Positions 18,039 through 26,404 of a stretch of 64,000 bases of DNA are shown here, piece after piece (the first letter of the stretch is position 1; the number at the start of each line of letters is the position of its first letter). Position numbers and translations under genes: made by a program. Source of the DNA: Streptomyces sp. NBC_00344 (GTDB taxonomy: Bacteria; Actinomycetota; Actinomycetes; Streptomycetales; Streptomycetaceae); assembly GCF_036088315.1 (NCBI RefSeq), contig NZ_CP107996.1, forward strand, positions 6,437,001 through 6,501,000, written 5' to 3'. The notes under the pieces are model-generated. The model had not been told where the DNA came from. It made no database searches and saw only the letters and a program-made list of their open reading frames with translations.

Positions 18039-18099
18039 CGCACTCTCTCCGGTTCGTGGCTGACGAACGAGACCATACCCTCACACAAAGGGTCGGAAC

Positions 18100-18126
18100 G
18101 GGCCCGGCCGCTGCACGGCCGGACCC
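18100..18126 (-). terminator. Hairpin downstream of the MBL-fold hydrolase gene
   Basis: An 11-base stem with one internal mismatch and a CTGCA loop lies 47 bases past the stop of the MBL-fold gene on the minus strand, upstream of the next gene. It is a likely terminator. Confidence 0.5.
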
Positions 18127-18172
18127 GCGGGCGCTGTGTCAACCGGATCGGTGACGCGTGACGCCTGCCGCG

Positions 18173-19066
18173 TCAGGAGAAGGCGGCCCAGCGGGAGATG
18201 GCGAACGCCGAGCCCTCGCGCCGGACCTCCAGAGCTCCATGACCGCCGAAATGTGCGGGGACGACGACTTCACCGGTGTCCGCTGCGCGCTCCAGAACGC
18301 TCCTGCGGGTCCTTCTGGCCTGCTCGGGGTCCTGGCAGAAGCAACTGTTGCAGTCGGGCTCCGGGATCTGCACCGGGCTGTGCAGGATGTCGCCGACGAA
18401 GACAGCTCGCTCTCCCGCGGATTCGAGTCGTAGCAGGGACGAGCCCGGTGTATGGCCCGGTACCGCCTCCAGCACGAGGTTGCCGTCGATGCGGTGGCTG
18501 CCCTCCCACAGGACGGCCTGGCCGGCCTGGTGCACGGGGAGGACGCTTTCGCCGAAGATCCGCTGAGCGGTGTCGCCCGAACGCCGGACGTAGTGCGGGC
18601 TGTTCGGGTCGGTGGCGGCGTTGTCGGCCGCCGGAATGAGATAGCGGGCTCGGCCGAACGTCGGCACCAGGACGCCGTCCTGCTCGGATGTGTTCCATCC
18701 GACGTGGTCGGAGTGCAGATGGGTGTTGACCACGATGTCGACGTCGGCGGGCTTGATGCCGACGTCGGCGAGGCCATCGACCAGGCTGGTCCGCAGAAGA
18801 CCGTCGAACGGCGCCCCCGGCGGGCGGAACCTGCCGATACCGGTGTCGACCAGGATCGTCCTCCCCTCGCTGCGCAGTACCCAGGTCTGCATCGCGGCGA
18901 CGAAGAGGTCGTCGTCGGGACTCCAGAAATCGGGGGCCAGCCAGGACTCGTTGTCACGCCAGCTCTCGGGCCTGCTGTCCGGGAACATCGTGCGGGTCGG
19001 CGCGAACGGCGCCTGCCCCTCCATGACCCTGGTGACTTCCACGTTTCCGAACATCATGCGTTGCAT
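18173..19066 (-). CDS. Metallo-beta-lactamase-fold hydrolase
   Basis: A 297-residue MBL-fold metal-dependent hydrolase. The metal ligands are visible: NTHLHSDHVGWN (HxHxDH), GHTPGSS, GDILH and PAHFGG. This sub-group resembles lactonase/quinolone-response-type MBL proteins that open lactones or small esters, but the substrate is unknown. The ATG at 19066 follows GGGAGACC. It is divergently transcribed from the AraC-family regulator that starts 138 bases away, so the regulator probably controls this gene. The second ATG, at MMFGNVEV, is possible but has a poorer upstream site. Confidence 0.88.
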   Translation of the reverse strand: MQRMMFGNVEVTRVMEGQAPFAPTRTMFPDSRPESWRDNESWLAPDFWSPDDDLFVAAMQTWVLRSEGRTILVDTGIGRFRPPGAPFDGLLRTSLVDGLADVGIKPADVDIVVNTHLHSDHVGWNTSEQDGVLVPTFGRARYLIPAADNAATDPNSPHYVRRSGDTAQRIFGESVLPVHQAGQAVLWEGSHRIDGNLVLEAVPGHTPGSSLLRLESAGERAVFVGDILHSPVQIPEPDCNSCFCQDPEQARRTRRSVLERAADTGEVVVPAHFGGHGALEVRREGSAFAISRWAAFS

Positions 19067-19192
19067 GGTCTCCCTCTCGTACGGGACCGGCCCGGTTCCG
19101 GCGGGTGGTGCCGGTGACCCGAGCCTAGGAACATCCGGTTGAGCCGGACAATGCTTCAACGACGCTCTGGCATACGCATGTGTCGCACACTC

Positions 19193-19198
19193 TAGGCT
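19193..19198 (+). promoter_or_regulatory. -10-like TAGGCT element before AraC-family gene
   Basis: TAGGCT lies six bases before the ATG at 19205 with no ribosome binding site between. This is the layout of leaderless transcripts in actinomycetes. No clear -35 is seen. Confidence 0.4.
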
Positions 19199-19204
19199 GA
19201 CGCG

Positions 19205-20173
19205 ATGGATGTGGTGAGTGACGCGATCTCCGCCCTGCGCGTCGGACGGCCGTTGTCGTCGCGCGTACGGGCTCGCGGTACCTGGTGCCGGAGCCTGGCC
19301 CCCTACGGCGGCGCCGGCTTTCATGTGGTGCTCGAGGGCAGCTGCTGGCTACTGCCCGAAAACGGTCCCGGAATCACCCTGGGCCCGGGGGACGTCGTTC
19401 TCCTCCCGCACGGCAGCGCGCATGTCCTGGCGGATTCACCCATGGACCGGAGTTCCGCCGAACACGCCCAGTTCTTCGAACCCTGGACGGATGCACGCGA
19501 GGAGCTGCGGTTCATCGAGGATGCCGGTGATCCGCCAGCGCACCCTGCCGGTGGGGCGGAACTGCTCTGTGGCAAGTACCGGCTCGACCGTGCCCGCGCC
19601 CATCCGCTGATGGCGGAGCTGCCCGACATCGTGCATGTCCCCTCCCGGGTGGGCCACCACCGTGACATCCGGTCGGCCATCGAGCTGCTCGGCCGCGAGA
19701 GCGACGCCTCCCGCCCCGGTGCGGGGATCGCGCTCCCCGGGCTGCTCGACCTCCTGCTGGTGTATCTGGTGCGCGCCTGGCTGGCCGAGAACCAGGAGGG
19801 CAGGACGGAAGGCTGGTCGATCGCCCTGTCCGATCCGGTGGTGGCGCCGGCACTCCGCGCCCTGCACGACGATCCGGCCAGAGCGTGGAGCGCTGTGTCG
19901 CTGAGCGCCGAAGTGGGGGTGTCGCGCGCCACGTTGACGCGGCGGTTCACCGGGCTGCTCGGCAGACCGCCGATGGCCTATCTGACCTGGTGGCGGATGA
20001 CGCGGGCGGCGGCTCTGCTCCGCGAGCCCGGCATGTCGCTCGACCGTGTTGCCGCGAAGGTCGGTTACGGCTCGCCCTTCGCCTTCTCGCACGCTTTCAA
20101 ACGGACGTTCGGCGACAGCCCCGGGCGCTACCGGGCCGAGTCCGGCGCCCGTTCCGATGCGGCCGACGGCTGA
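19205..20173 (+). CDS. AraC-family transcriptional regulator with N-terminal cupin
   Basis: A 322-residue regulator. The N-terminal part (about residues 30-180) is a cupin-like AraC-binding domain (FHVVLEGSCWLLPENGPGITLGPGDVVLLPHG). The C-terminal hundred residues hold two helix-turn-helix motifs: SLSAEVGVSRATLTRRFTGLLG and LDRVAAKVGYGSPFAFSHAFKRTFGDSPGRYR. It matches the cupin-AraC group often found next to the gene it regulates, here the divergent MBL-fold hydrolase. The ATG at 19205 follows a TAGGCT hexamer by six bases and has no ribosome binding site, suggesting a leaderless mRNA. Its ligand is unknown. Confidence 0.92.
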   Translation: MDVVSDAISALRVGRPLSSRVRARGTWCRSLAPYGGAGFHVVLEGSCWLLPENGPGITLGPGDVVLLPHGSAHVLADSPMDRSSAEHAQFFEPWTDAREELRFIEDAGDPPAHPAGGAELLCGKYRLDRARAHPLMAELPDIVHVPSRVGHHRDIRSAIELLGRESDASRPGAGIALPGLLDLLLVYLVRAWLAENQEGRTEGWSIALSDPVVAPALRALHDDPARAWSAVSLSAEVGVSRATLTRRFTGLLGRPPMAYLTWWRMTRAAALLREPGMSLDRVAAKVGYGSPFAFSHAFKRTFGDSPGRYRAESGARSDAADG

Positions 20174-20282
20174 CCGGCCGGGGACATCTGTGTTCGCCGC
20201 GCCGGGGGCACCTCCGGGTCGGCGGGTCCTGGCCCGAAGGGGGCTTCCGCCGCTGAGTGCCTACGGGGCGGGTGCACGGCGC

Positions 20283-20288
20283 TAGAGT
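20283..20288 (+). promoter_or_regulatory. -10 element TAGAGT of a leaderless transcript
   Basis: TAGAGT stands exactly six bases before the ATG of the P-loop kinase gene, with no ribosome binding site. This is the classic actinomycete leaderless promoter layout. Confidence 0.5.
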
Positions 20289-20294
20289 CGCCTC

Positions 20295-20846
20295 ATGGTC
20301 ACCGTGCTGGTCAATGGGCTGCCCGGGTCGGGTAAGACGACGCTCGCGCGGGCCCTGTCGGCCGAGTTGCACCTGCCGCTCTTCAGTAAGGACTCGATCA
20401 AGGAGACCTTGGCGGACACTCTGGGGCCCGTCCGTCCGGCAGGCTGCTCGGATCGGGAGTGGAGCCGGGCCCTCGGCGCGGCAGCGGGCGAGACCCTGTG
20501 GACCCTGCTGGCCGACGCGCGCGGCGCCGCGGTGCTGGAGAGTCCCTGGCTGGCCCATGTACGGCCTTTCGTCAGGGCCGGTCTGCAGCGGGCAGGCGCC
20601 GGTGTGGTGTGCGAGGTCTGGTGCGAGGTGCCGCCGGCTGTCGCCCGCGACCGGTTCGCTGCTCGCAGCCCCTCCCGGCACGCGGTACATCACGAGGGTC
20701 CGGAGGGCTTCGGCGGGGACTGGGAGTTCTGGTCGCTGGGAGCCGAGCCGCTCGGGCTGGGATCCGTGCACCGGGTGGACACCACACAGCCGGTGGACAT
20801 CGCCGGGCTGGCCACTGCGCTCATGGCCCCCCGCGGATCACGGTGA
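20295..20846 (+). CDS. P-loop kinase-like ATP-binding protein
   Basis: A 183-residue protein with a Walker A motif GLPGSGKT at residues 8-15 and a SKDSIKETLADTLG segment typical of small-molecule kinases of the AAA_33/zeta-toxin-like P-loop group. Members phosphorylate small substrates such as antibiotics, nucleosides or sugars; this one cannot be assigned. No antitoxin-like gene is adjacent, so a toxin role is not supported. The start is fixed by a TAGAGT hexamer six bases upstream. The next small gene starts 67 bases downstream on the same strand. Confidence 0.85.
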   Translation: MVTVLVNGLPGSGKTTLARALSAELHLPLFSKDSIKETLADTLGPVRPAGCSDREWSRALGAAAGETLWTLLADARGAAVLESPWLAHVRPFVRAGLQRAGAGVVCEVWCEVPPAVARDRFAARSPSRHAVHHEGPEGFGGDWEFWSLGAEPLGLGSVHRVDTTQPVDIAGLATALMAPRGSR

Positions 20847-20913
20847 GAGCCGGCATCGGCGGGCCCGGCCCGTCCCGGAGGCCGGTGTCAGTGGTGGCTG
20901 GCAGGCTGGCCTC

Positions 20914-21180
20914 ATGGACGAGTTGATACGGCGCAGGGTGTACGGCGCCGACCATGACGACCCGGATCCGGGGCCGCGGCCCGGGCACGAGTACCGGGAG
21001 CTGGTGGGCGGACCACTCGACGGGCTGCTCCTGGACGTGACCGGGTGGACACGCACACGGTTGGGGGAGGGAGCGGCCCTCGGCACCGAGATCGGTTCGT
21101 ACGGCCCCGGCGGCCGGACGCTGTACGGACCGCGCGCCGCCGATTCCCGTCTGTGGGACTGGGAGGGCGACACGCCCTGA
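20914..21180 (+). CDS. Small hypothetical protein
   Basis: An 88-residue acidic protein (MDELIRRRVYGADHDDPDPG ... LVGGPLDGLLLDVTGW ... DSRLWDWEGDTP). The GGPLDG motif is common in small uncharacterised actinomycete proteins. No membrane segment or signal peptide. The frame is open far upstream, but that part overlaps the kinase gene in another frame and is its shadow. A CAGGCT hexamer six bases before the ATG hints at a leaderless start. Confidence 0.6.
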   Translation: MDELIRRRVYGADHDDPDPGPRPGHEYRELVGGPLDGLLLDVTGWTRTRLGEGAALGTEIGSYGPGGRTLYGPRAADSRLWDWEGDTP

Positions 21181-21330
21181 CACCGGGGTCAGGGCCGGTA
21201 CACGTCGCCGGTGGCTGCCGATGCCCGGTCGCCGGGTCGTCCGCGACCTCGGACTCGATGCGACGACACCCCGCCGCACCCGGGTCGTGAGGGAAATGAG
21301 CGGGCGGGCATGTCTCTACGGGGACGCGGC

Positions 21331-21361
21331 CGGCGCTCCGAACTGTTCGTCCGGAGCGCCG
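21331..21361 (-). terminator. Hairpin after transglycosylase gene
   Basis: Perfect 10-base arms CGGCGCTCCG and CGGAGCGCCG with an 11-base loop, 68 bases past the stop of the SLT gene in its direction of transcription. Confidence 0.55.
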
Positions 21362-21428
21362 TATTGTGCCTCGCGGGCCCGGTGACCGCCGTCCACCGGG
21401 CCGCGCGACGAACTGGGGTCGACCCTGC

Positions 21429-22160
21429 TCAGTATGCGGAGTTGACGTTGTCGATGGAGCCGTAGCGGTCGGCCGCGTAGTTGGCCGCTGCGGTCAGGTT
21501 GGCCACGGGGTCGGTGAGCTTGTTGGCGGTTCCGGCGACGTGGTAGGTGTCGAAGGTGGGCTGGATCACCTGGAGAAGGCCCTTGGACGGAACGCCGTTG
21601 ATGGCGTTGATGTCCCAGTCGTTGACGGCGTTGGGGTCGCCGCCGGACTCACGCATGATGTTGCGGTGCAGGCCCTCGTAGGTGCCGGGGATGCCCTTGG
21701 CCTTCATGATCGCGAGCGACTCGTGTATCCAGCCGTTGAGGTTGTTCGGGTACTGCTTGGGCGCCAGGGTCGCGCGGTGGGTGGAGCGGTTGGCGGCCTG
21801 CTTGGCGGCTGCGTGCTTGGCGGCGGCCTTCTTCGCGGCGGCCTGCTTGGCGGCGGCCTGCTTGGCGGCGTGGGCCTGTGCAGTGGCAGTGAGCTCGATG
21901 TGGTGCGAGACGGCCGCCGTGTCCACGATCTTGTCCGTCTTGGCCGCGTCCTTGGCCGGCGCCTTGGCGGCCGGCTTGACCGTGATGGGCAGCCCGTTGG
22001 CCGTGACCGGCTTGATGGTGGCCGGCGCGTGGGCCGCAGGGGTCTGAGCGCTGCTCGTACCGGCGGTGGCTGCGACGGCGGTGGAGGCGCCCGCCGCGAC
22101 GAGGACAGCGGTGGCGATCTTGCGCGATCGGCCGGTGCGGAGCGTGGTGAAGCGGAGCAT
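21429..22160 (-). CDS. Secreted SLT-fold transglycosylase with Lys/Ala-rich linker
   Basis: A 243-residue exported protein. It has a signal peptide (KIATAVLVAAGASTAVAATAG, cleavage near SSA), a disordered region with a short repeated Ala/Lys pattern (residues about 96-123, units like AAAKQ/AAAKK/AAAKH), and a C-terminal lytic transglycosylase-like domain (about 140-243). The domain contains IMRESGGDPNAVN with the catalytic Glu171 and GLLQVIQPTFDTYH. Such enzymes cleave peptidoglycan glycan strands, and in Streptomyces relatives act in growth or spore germination. ATG at 22160 follows GAAGAGG. I looked for a ydaO (c-di-AMP) riboswitch in the leader but could not recognise one. Confidence 0.88.
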   Translation of the reverse strand: MLRFTTLRTGRSRKIATAVLVAAGASTAVAATAGTSSAQTPAAHAPATIKPVTANGLPITVKPAAKAPAKDAAKTDKIVDTAAVSHHIELTATAQAHAAKQAAAKQAAAKKAAAKHAAAKQAANRSTHRATLAPKQYPNNLNGWIHESLAIMKAKGIPGTYEGLHRNIMRESGGDPNAVNDWDINAINGVPSKGLLQVIQPTFDTYHVAGTANKLTDPVANLTAAANYAADRYGSIDNVNSAY

Positions 22161-22871
22161 GCGGACCTCTTCCGGGTACGGGGGACGACGATGCGGCCTT
22201 CGTTGGCGCGTGTCCAAGTGGGACCGAGGGTCTTGGCCGCGTTCGCCGGTTGGCGTGGGTCGCAGGCTCGTTCTCGGTGCTTGCCGGGAACCATGGTTAG
22301 CGCCCGTTCCGAGTGGAAGCAATGACCGCTTCTACTACCCCTCATAGTGAGATGATGCGTAATGCCCGAAATGAAAGTATTTATGAGCCGCAATCGTGGG
22401 GGTGGGCATCGACTAAGCGTCGTCGTATGTGATCTGGGTCCTGTGTCTGGCGTCACGAGGGGGGTTGCCGGAAACGGCCTCCGGCGTTGCCTGGGTCACA
22501 GGGGTCGGGGTGCCTCAACTGCCGTACATGTCTGGTCGCGTGCCGGGCCGGATCATCCGTCCGGCCCGGAGCGGTGCCGGTTCGCCGGTCGCCGGGATGC
22601 GGCTCTGGTCGACGGCCGCCGGGTGCCGGGTGCCGGGTGCCGGGTGCCGAGAAAGTTTGGATCAGGCGCTGCGGATGTCGTACGTCGAAAACCGTTGTCA
22701 CCCTGTGGGTGTGACGGCGATTACAGCTGTGTGACCCCATGAAGGCTGCGAAATCCGTTGAACGGGAGATCTTGACGAGTGCTTGTCGCCGCGCCTTTGA
22801 TGCTCGTTGACACGCACGCGACCAGGAGGCGACAGCCCCCTTCAGCACCACCGAGATCGGATGTTCGATAC
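22161..22871. other. Long divergent intergenic region (about 710 bases)
   Basis: The left part is the leader of the transglycosylase gene and includes a 10-base AACCATGGTT palindrome (22289-22298). An AT-richer patch around 22300-22400 is the likely promoter zone. A 7-base tandem repeat lies at 22621-22648. Weak open frames on the plus strand (for example 22362-22742) lack any domain or good start and are not called. The right end is the leader of the APC permease. Confidence 0.5.
22621..22648. repeat. Four tandem copies of a 7-base unit
   Basis: GGGTGCC is repeated four times without change, in the intergenic region before the permease gene. Function unknown; it could be a slippage-prone microsatellite. 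Confidence 0.9.
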
Positions 22872-24290
22872 ATGACCGACACGCTGGGGACGACAGCCCC
22901 GCTGGTGGCCGAATCCGAGGCCGCGCCCCCCGCCGGCGCCGTGGACAGCCCCCGTGCACTCACCCGCTCCATAGGTGTTGTCGGAGGCACGCTGCTGACC
23001 CTGTCCTGTCTGACGCCCGCCTCCACACTCTTCGTCATCGTGCCGCCGTTCTTCGCCGATCTCGGCACCGGCACCGCCCTGACGATCGGGATCGCGGCGG
23101 TTCTCTGCATAGCGGTGGCCTTCTGCTACTCCGAGCTCGGCACCCTGGTCCCCAGCGCGGGCGGCGAGTACGCGATGGTCGGCACCCTTCTCGGAAGGAT
23201 GTCGGGGTGGCTGGTCTTCGTGCTCTCGCTCATCGTCGTGATGATCGTGCCGCCGATCATCGCCCTCGGCACCGCCGACTATCTCGCTCCGCTCTTCCAC
23301 GTCAGTGCCCCGCTCGCCGGCGCGGCCGTGATGTTGCTGGCCACCGTGATGGGTCTCTTCGATCTGCGCGCGAACGCCTGGATCACTGGGATCTTCCTGG
23401 CGCTGGAGGTCATCGCGGCGGCCGGCGTCGCCTTTCTCGGCTTCAGCCACGTGTCCAGGTCACCCTCCGTTCTGGTGCACCCGGTCGTCGGCACGGGGGC
23501 GGGTACGGGTACGAGCCCGCTCACCGCTGCCGCCGTCATCGCAGGGCTGGCGCTCGCACTCTTCGTCCTCCAGGGCTTCTCCACCGCCGTCTATCTCTCG
23601 GAGGAGATGGAGCAGCCGCATCGCACCGTTCCCCGTACCGTCATGTGGACTCTCGCGATCGGGGCCCTCGTCATCATCGTGCCGACGGTGGCCATCACCC
23701 TGGGCGCCCCGGACCTTGCCACGCTCACGCAGGGCAACCTCGCCGCGATGGTCCAGGCATGGAGCGATTCCGCCGTCGGCACCTTCATCAGCCTCTGTAT
23801 CGCGCTGGCGATCATCAATGCCGGCATCGTGATGGTGATCCAGAACTCCCGGGTGCTCTATGCGTCGGCTCGCGACCGTGCCTGGCCCACTCCCGTCAAC
23901 CGGGCGCTGTCCGTTCTCGGGAAGCGCTACGGCTCTCCCTGGATCGCCACGCTGCTGGTCGGCGTCCCCGGGGCGGTGCTCTGTTTCGTACCGGTCGACA
24001 CCCTGAGCGGGGTCACCGGCGTCGCGGTGGCCGCCCTCTATCTGGTGGTCGCGGTCACCGCCCTCGCTGCCAGGCGGAAGCCGTCCGAGGGGCGCCACGT
24101 CTGGCGGATGCCGCTGTGGCCCGCCGTCCCGATCGTGCTGGTCGTCGTTCTCGGCTATGTACTGACACAGCAGACCGCGAAGGACCTGCTGATCACGGGC
24201 AGTGTGATAGCCCTGGCGTGCCTCTACTGGCTGCTGTATCTGCGCCCCCGGCGCGCCGACCGCTGGGTGATCGTGCTGCCGGAGGACTGA
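22872..24290 (+). CDS. APC-family amino acid permease
   Basis: A 472-residue membrane transporter of the APC superfamily. After a 35-residue polar N-terminus, RSIGVVGGTLLTLSCLTPASTLFVIVPPFF begins about 12 hydrophobic helices. GGEYAMVGTLLG, FSTAVYLSEEMEQPHRTVPRTV and SRVLYASARDRAWP are family landmarks. It probably carries an amino acid or amine by proton symport or exchange. The ATG at 22872 is preferred over earlier in-frame starts because the upstream residues are polar and unlike the family. It is not closely similar to the permease at 7839-9458. Confidence 0.88.
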   Translation: MTDTLGTTAPLVAESEAAPPAGAVDSPRALTRSIGVVGGTLLTLSCLTPASTLFVIVPPFFADLGTGTALTIGIAAVLCIAVAFCYSELGTLVPSAGGEYAMVGTLLGRMSGWLVFVLSLIVVMIVPPIIALGTADYLAPLFHVSAPLAGAAVMLLATVMGLFDLRANAWITGIFLALEVIAAAGVAFLGFSHVSRSPSVLVHPVVGTGAGTGTSPLTAAAVIAGLALALFVLQGFSTAVYLSEEMEQPHRTVPRTVMWTLAIGALVIIVPTVAITLGAPDLATLTQGNLAAMVQAWSDSAVGTFISLCIALAIINAGIVMVIQNSRVLYASARDRAWPTPVNRALSVLGKRYGSPWIATLLVGVPGAVLCFVPVDTLSGVTGVAVAALYLVVAVTALAARRKPSEGRHVWRMPLWPAVPIVLVVVLGYVLTQQTAKDLLITGSVIALACLYWLLYLRPRRADRWVIVLPED

Positions 24291-24431
24291 CCGAGCACTC
24301 TCCCGCGTACCGGGTGGGAAGGATGAGCGCCGCCGACCGCCCCGCCTGAACGATGCCGGGACGAACGATCATCAGTGCAGGGCGCCGTCGAAGAGGCCGG
24401 ACGGCCGCGACTCCGTGACTTGATTCCGTGC

Positions 24432-26273
24432 TCAGACCCCTCCGCCCGACGCCTCCCCGATCGAGAACCACACGGTCTTGCCCTCCGGCTCCGGGCGCAC
24501 ACTCCACTGGTCGGAGAGGATGTCGAGCAGCACCAGACCGCGCCCGGAAGAGGCCAGTTCCCCGGGCGCGCGCTGATGCGGCAGTTCATCGCCGCGGTCC
24601 GTGACCTCGACGCGCAGGACACGGTTGCCCAGCTCGCCCGTGATGGTCGCGGTGAAAGCGGCGGCGTGGTCGGTATGCACCAGCACATTGCCCAGCAGCT
24701 CCGATGCCAGCAGGGTCGCGGTGTCGATCTGATCGGGTGAGGCCCAGTCGTGCAGCAACAGCTTCAGCTCCGTGCGTACCTCGGACACGCCCATGGCCCG
24801 GTCCTGCTCGATGGTCAGCACGAGCCGCCGCTCCGGCACGTCGGGCGCCGGAGTTCCCGTTTCGCGGCGCAGCAGGAGCAGGGCGATGTCGTCCTCGTTG
24901 ACCGGGGCCGGCCGGCCCCGGTCACCTTCCGCCGGGGAACCGCTCACCGCTTGGATCAAACGGTCGGCCATGCCTTCGAGGTCCCAGCCCGGCCCCGGCG
25001 AGAGCGCATCCCGTACCCGTGTCCAGCCGCTGTACATGTCGTGACCACCGGTCTCGATGAGCCCGTCGGTGCAGAGCAGCAGGATCTCGCCCTCCTGAAG
25101 TTCCAGCTCGGAGACGGGGTAGTCGTCCTCCTGGGGCGCCAGTCCGAGCGGCAGCCCGCCGGGGACGTGTTTGATCACACAGGTGCCGTCCGGCATGCGC
25201 AGGACGGGGTGCGGGTGACCGGCCCGGGCGACCCGCATGACGCTGGTGGACGGATCGGTCTCGATGTAGATGCACGTCGCGAACCTGTCGTCGTCCAGCG
25301 CGGCAAGAAAGCGCGACGCCCGAGACAGGACGGCGTCGGGCCTGTGCCCCTCCGCCGCATAGGCGTGCACCGCGGTACGCAGCTGTGCCATCAGCCCCGC
25401 CGCGTGCACATCGTGGCCCTGTACATCGCCGATGACCAGGGCAAGTCTGCCGTTCGGAAGTTCTATCCCGTCGAACCAGTCCCCGCCCACCACCAGACCG
25501 CCCGCCGCCGGCATATATCGCGCCGCCATGCTCATCCCGGCGAACGAAGTACCGGCCCTTCCCATGCTTCGGCGCAGCCCGCGTGAGAGAGCGAGCTCCG
25601 CCTCGTCGGTGCTGGTCCGCTCCATCCAATGCGCGATCAGCCGCGCTGCCTGCGCCAGCAGGGCCTGCTCGTCCGCGGTGAACGCCACGCGGGAGCCGAA
25701 CCCGGCCAGCCATACGCCGCTGACCTGCCCCTCGGTCACCAGGGGCAGAAAGGCCCAGGACTGGCGTCCCATGCGGGCCGACAGCGGGTAGGTCACCGGA
25801 AAGCGCCGGCGGTAGTCCTCCGGCGAGTTCAGATAGACGGGCCGTCCCGTAAGGGCCACGTCCACGGCCGGGTAGTGCGTGGTCATCGGCATCCGGATGG
25901 TCTGGTCGGTGCCCGAGGACCGGAAGCCGGACTGACCGAGCGCGCTCAGGAACTTCCCCGCGACGCCGAACACGACCTGCCCGTCCAGCGGGAAATCCGG
26001 CGCCTGCAAGCGGGACAGCATGTCCAGGGCCTCGTCGAGCGACTCCGCCCCGGCAAGAGCGTGGCCCAGTCCGAGCAGCACGGCATCACGGCGCCGGGAC
26101 TCCACGACCGGGTCCGTGTCCCCGCGTGCGCCGGCCCCCCGCGCAGCGCCCGGAGCTCCGCTCACGTGCTCCCGGGCGGATTCGGCTCGATCGCCGAGCT
26201 GGTTCAGGTCCTCGACCTGCCTCAGTTCGGCGTCCTGATCCTCCGGACCCGGTTCGTCCCGTCCACCACCCAT
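24432..26273 (-). CDS. GAF-SpoIIE phosphatase with C-terminal HATPase (RsbW-like) domain
   Basis: A 613-residue signalling protein. Domains in order: a GAF-like sensor (about residues 65-210), a PP2C/SpoIIE serine phosphatase (about 230-455, with VVGGDWFDGIELPNGRLALVIGDVQGHD and LLCTDGLIE), and a HATPase_c domain (about 480-605, with LLASELLGNVLVHTDHA and a GRGLVLLDILSD box). By family knowledge, the phosphatase acts on an anti-anti-sigma factor while the ATPase part can phosphorylate it or bind sigma. It is thus a sigma-factor partner-switching regulator, common in Streptomyces. Its partners are not adjacent. ATG at 26273 follows GAAGGGG. A second SpoIIE protein without HATPase is at 47848-49968. 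Confidence 0.9.
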   Translation of the reverse strand: MGGGRDEPGPEDQDAELRQVEDLNQLGDRAESAREHVSGAPGAARGAGARGDTDPVVESRRRDAVLLGLGHALAGAESLDEALDMLSRLQAPDFPLDGQVVFGVAGKFLSALGQSGFRSSGTDQTIRMPMTTHYPAVDVALTGRPVYLNSPEDYRRRFPVTYPLSARMGRQSWAFLPLVTEGQVSGVWLAGFGSRVAFTADEQALLAQAARLIAHWMERTSTDEAELALSRGLRRSMGRAGTSFAGMSMAARYMPAAGGLVVGGDWFDGIELPNGRLALVIGDVQGHDVHAAGLMAQLRTAVHAYAAEGHRPDAVLSRASRFLAALDDDRFATCIYIETDPSTSVMRVARAGHPHPVLRMPDGTCVIKHVPGGLPLGLAPQEDDYPVSELELQEGEILLLCTDGLIETGGHDMYSGWTRVRDALSPGPGWDLEGMADRLIQAVSGSPAEGDRGRPAPVNEDDIALLLLRRETGTPAPDVPERRLVLTIEQDRAMGVSEVRTELKLLLHDWASPDQIDTATLLASELLGNVLVHTDHAAAFTATITGELGNRVLRVEVTDRGDELPHQRAPGELASSGRGLVLLDILSDQWSVRPEPEGKTVWFSIGEASGGGV

Positions 26274-26404
26274 CTGGTGCCCCTTCGTCCCCGGTACCTG
26301 CTCCTCGTCCCATGCTCCGACGGGACGGCCTTCCTCGCAGTGCGGGAGCCGTCACGGGGCGCGGGAGAGCCGGACTCAGCCGGGCAGTGACAGGCGGGCG
26401 CGGC

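Noticed and set aside
20295..20846. Zeta-like toxin reading of the P-loop kinase
   Set aside because: No antitoxin-like gene lies next to it, and the sequence fits general small-molecule kinases as well.
21781..21870. Repeats resembling a CRISPR or minisatellite
   Set aside because: They encode the Lys/Ala linker of the transglycosylase and have no spacers.
22161..22330. Possible ydaO (c-di-AMP) riboswitch before the SLT transglycosylase
   Set aside because: The leader has GGGAACC and GCTAACC-like pieces, but not in the order or pairing of the ydaO class.
22362..22742. 126-codon plus-strand open frame
   Set aside because: It crosses the tandem repeat, has no domain and no convincing start; composition looks non-coding.
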